Below, piece by piece: positions 63,729 to 64,000 of a DNA stretch of 64,000 nucleotides. Below the pieces are notes generated by a model, which saw only the letters and a program-made list of their open reading frames with translations, made no database searches and was not told the DNA's origin. Each line of letters begins with the position of its first letter. The first letter of the stretch is position 1. The translations under genes and the position numbers were made by a program. This DNA comes from Mycolicibacterium sp. TY81 (GTDB taxonomy: Bacteria > Actinomycetota > Actinomycetes > Mycobacteriales > Mycobacteriaceae), in NCBI RefSeq assembly GCF_018326285.1, contig NZ_AP023362.1:2480001-2544000 (forward strand), written 5' to 3'.

Positions 63729-64000
63729 CGACATTCGCGTCTCCGCCCGTGGCCGGCCCCCGCGCCGCGCTGCTGCGGAACCTGGCCGGCCGGGTACAGG
63801 CAATCGACCCCGGCTCCCGTCTCGAAGTCCTCAACTCGATGACCGGTCAGATACTCGCGGATGTCCCGCGGTGCACGCCTGCCGACGTCGCGGCGGCTGC
63901 CGAACGGGCCCGCGCGGTCCAGCCCGCATGGGCCGCAACGCCCGTCGAGGACCGCGCGGCCATGCTGCTGCGCTTCCACGATCTGGTGCTGGACCGTCAG
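63725..64000 (+). CDS. Aldehyde dehydrogenase, succinate-semialdehyde type (5' part)
   Basis: The first 92 residues are visible. The pattern LEVLNSMTGQILADVPRCTPADVAAAAERARAVQPAWAATPVEDRAAMLLRFHDLVLDRQ is the N-terminal NAD-binding helix region of aldehyde dehydrogenases. It is close in form to mycobacterial GabD2. The gene continues past the right edge. It is coupled to the esterase by a 4-nt overlap. Confidence 0.85.
   Translation, partial: MTTFASPPVAGPRAALLRNLAGRVQAIDPGSRLEVLNSMTGQILADVPRCTPADVAAAAERARAVQPAWAATPVEDRAAMLLRFHDLVLDRQ

Overview
The window is high-GC actinobacterial DNA that reads as a fast-growing mycobacterium (Mycolicibacterium-like). The evidence is a 13E12/DUF222 HNH protein under a mycobacterial SOS box, a DUF732 secreted protein, PknF/PknJ-style membrane kinases, LmeA-like and cutinase genes, SigF-type promoters, and many apparently leaderless genes (TANNNT 6-8 nt before the start codon). 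No rRNA, tRNA, CRISPR array or prophage was seen. Species was not determined.

Layout. 1-6.4 kb: a partial KstD-like flavoprotein behind a KstR-type operator, an ArsR/SRPBCC pair, a secreted trypsin-like protease, a B-lectin/LysM protein, a sterol-desaturase-family enzyme and malQ. 6.4-20.4 kb: small secreted proteins, a di-iron-like hydrolase with its ferredoxin reductase, a Ser/Thr kinase, an F420-type oxidoreductase, a methyltransferase, LmeA-like and SGNH proteins, the SOS-controlled 13E12 gene and an NlpC/P60 protein. 20.4-33 kb: a UvrA2-like ATPase, Tex, a diguanylate cyclase, a secreted lipase, a degenerate ABC ATPase paired with a YhgE/Pip membrane protein, and flavohaemoglobin.

33-39.5 kb is the most disturbed part. 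A SigF-family sigma gene without a neighbouring anti-sigma gene is followed by three genes (zinc ribbon, cutinase, hemerythrin-like) that each have a GGTTT-N15/16-GGGTA promoter. Two inverted copies of one IS256-family element, each with its own 8-bp target duplication, have broken the cutinase signal peptide and the last codons of the hemerythrin-like gene. Both transposase copies carry single-base homopolymer insertions at different places.

39.5-44.3 kb is a three-gene operon for the osmolyte N-acetylglutaminylglutamine amide (NAGGN). 45.4-49.2 kb holds a two-component system (histidine kinase, receiver-only regulator, LuxR-type regulator) with three very small secreted proteins. 49.5-55.6 kb is the most unusual set: an FHA protein; a 1034-residue fusion of FHA, membrane domain with clustered cysteines, ferredoxin domain and FAD/NADH reductase; and directly upstream of the fusion a transmembrane Ser/Thr kinase. 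It looks like a phospho-threonine-gated membrane redox system. 55.6-64 kb carries catabolic genes (GlcD-like oxidase, acyl-CoA dehydrogenase, acetoacetate-decarboxylase family, HSL-type esterase, aldehyde dehydrogenase cut by the window end) and a ClC transporter.
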